A DNA stretch of 37,853 nucleotides from a virus. The notes below the pieces were generated by a model, which saw nothing but the letters and a program-made list of their open reading frames with translations, was not told where the DNA came from and ran no database searches. Numbering within the stretch: position 1 is the stretch's first letter; the number at the start of each line of letters is the position of its first letter. Location: the IMG/VR virus record IMGVR_UViG_3300035016_000032, positions 1 through 37,853 of that record. One strand, 5' to 3'. The position numbers were made by a program, and so were the translations under genes. Of the stretch, positions 36,982-37,853 are shown piece after piece.

Positions 36982-37853
36982 TGACCTACGCCGAGGACAA
37001 GGCCGCCGACACCGCAAATCCGAAACTAACGGTGCAAGCCATCGCTCGCCTCAACGCCTTCATGGGCGACAAACCAGTGGCCGAGATCAAGGCGAAGCTC
37101 TGCAACGCCTATGCCGCGCACAGGCAAACGCCCTCGGGCGCGCGACGGGATCTGGAGGTGCTTCGGGCTGCCACGAACCACTACAACGGTGAGCACGGCC
37201 TGGACGTGCTGCCCAAGTTCACGTTACCCGAAAAGAGCCTGCCCCGCGAACGCCACCTGACGCGCTCCGAGGCCGCCGCCCTGCTTTGGGCTTGCCTGGG
37301 ATGGGAGAAGGTCGGCGCGGGCGAGAACAGCTATTGGGTTCGTCACCGGGACCAGAAGCGAGCGCACTTGGCCCGTCTCGTTCTGATCGGGCTCTACACC
37401 GGCACACGGCCTGGAGCCATCCTAAGCCTCCAGTGGATGCCGAACGTCACGGGAGGATGGGTTAATCTGGAGAAGGGCGTCATCTTCCGCCGCGCGGAAG
37501 GCGAGCGAGTGGCGCACAACAAGCGCAAGCCGCCCGTGAAGATGGCCCCTCGCCTCAAGGTTCACATGGCGCGCTGGCGTCGCCTGGATCAAGGGCTGAA
37601 GTTTGTCGTCCACTACCAGGGCGCACAGATCACAAAGCCCAACAAGGCGTTCCGCAGCGCCATTGCGGCGGCCGGGCTCACCAAGGAGGTAACGCCGCAC
37701 GTTCTGCGCCACACGCGGGCAACATGGCTCGCTGAGGCGGGCGTGTCAGCTCGGGAGGCAGCCGCTTCCCTTGGCCTCACCGAGCAGGAATATGAGCGGA
37801 CCTATCTGCACAACGACCCCGAGTTCCAGAAGAGCGCGGCCGAGGCCTACTGA
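36750..37853 (+). CDS. int: Tyrosine recombinase, phage integrase
   Basis: The 367-residue protein has an N-terminal arm domain (about 1-65), a core-binding domain (about 70-160) and a catalytic domain (about 165-367). Visible catalytic residues are Arg220 (TGTRPGAIL), His317 and Arg320 (HVLRH) and the likely nucleophile Tyr352 (TYLHND). The usual LGH motif reads LGL here, as in rhizobial relatives. It integrates and excises the prophage; the att site should lie just past the stop at the right window edge. The start overlaps the Xis-like gene by 232 bases. Confidence 0.9.
   Translation: MPQNRLPPRLFPREERDKRTGHVTVWWVIRDGKRQKRTGCLEAQIAEAERKLADYIAGKYEPPKGGKATKVTIADVLMTYAEDKAADTANPKLTVQAIARLNAFMGDKPVAEIKAKLCNAYAAHRQTPSGARRDLEVLRAATNHYNGEHGLDVLPKFTLPEKSLPRERHLTRSEAAALLWACLGWEKVGAGENSYWVRHRDQKRAHLARLVLIGLYTGTRPGAILSLQWMPNVTGGWVNLEKGVIFRRAEGERVAHNKRKPPVKMAPRLKVHMARWRRLDQGLKFVVHYQGAQITKPNKAFRSAIAAAGLTKEVTPHVLRHTRATWLAEAGVSAREAAASLGLTEQEYERTYLHNDPEFQKSAAEAY

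Larger units (their letters stand above)
122..37853. mobile_element. Lambda-like siphovirus prophage, left end degraded
   Basis: A continuous set of phage modules fills the window: integrase and excisionase at the right end, RecE/RecT-like recombination genes, CI and Cro with operators, replication genes, terminase, portal, capsid, head-tail joining and tail genes. The G/G-T chaperone pair and a tape measure start indicate a long non-contractile tail. The tape measure gene is only 140 codons long, and no tail tip, receptor-binding, holin-endolysin or spanin genes follow, so the prophage is probably defective or has been rearranged at this end. The att sites lie outside the window; one should lie just after the integrase. 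Confidence 0.9.

Noticed and set aside
1-37853. CRISPR array, tRNA or rRNA genes
   Set aside because: No regularly spaced direct repeats, no cloverleaf with CCA-type end and no rRNA-like sequence was seen. The integrase target site may be a tRNA gene outside the window.

Overview
The window is most of a lambda-like temperate siphovirus prophage in a GC-rich alphaproteobacterium. Hyphomicrobiales/Rhizobiales is the likely host order, judged from the rhizobial flavour of the integrase, the overlapping Xis-like gene, the GapR/RMF-like protein and the small early proteins; this is family recognition by eye, not a database result. The right edge of the window is the integrase stop codon, so one att site should lie just beyond it. 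At the left edge the prophage is broken. A tape measure protein fragment of only 140 residues is followed by two small tagged genes, the second of which runs into the end of an IS5-family element. Tail-tip genes and an endolysin are not in the window.

Layout from left to right. (1) 1-810: end of an IS5-type element and a two-gene minus-strand pair, a small membrane protein and a relative of ABC-three-component-system proteins, which share a GGDIVGG-like tag. (2) 926-14295, minus strand: the late operon read from right to left, with terminase small and large subunits, DUF4055-type portal, scaffold, major capsid, head-tail joining proteins, tail terminator, tail tube, G and G-T tail chaperones with a clear -1 frameshift site, and the tape measure start. 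Plus-strand accessory genes sit inside it, mainly at 1402-3659 between the chaperones and the tape measure gene: an RHH protein, an XRE-RHH fusion and a Cys-rich lipoprotein. (3) 14320-23974: small accessory genes, then the leftward early operon starting at Cro, with a DUF3102-like protein, HTH proteins, a GapR/RMF-like protein, a DNA methyltransferase, a RuvC-like nuclease, a DnaB-like helicase and putative late regulators.

(4) 23984-29380: the immunity region. CI and Cro diverge over operators of the form TTGCCA-N2-TGGCAA. A second operator cluster about 5.3 kb away has the same internal spacings in mirror order, so the two resemble lambda OR and OL. Between them lie CI, a zinc-ribbon gene, two DnaA-box-like sites, a seven-gene plus-strand cassette containing two sets of paralogues, and a DUF488 gene with a partner. 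This is the position of rexAB in lambda and is the best place in the window to look for an uncharacterised lysogen-expressed system. (5) 29429-37853: one long rightward early operon of tightly overlapping genes, including a RecE-like exonuclease, a double zinc-ribbon HNH-like protein, RecT, an HNH endonuclease, a DUF4326 protein, Xis and the integrase.

How the genes fit together: CI bound at both operator clusters should silence the leftward (Cro, replication, late regulators) and rightward (recombination, excision) operons while the genes between the clusters stay available to the lysogen. No tRNA, rRNA or CRISPR array was seen.
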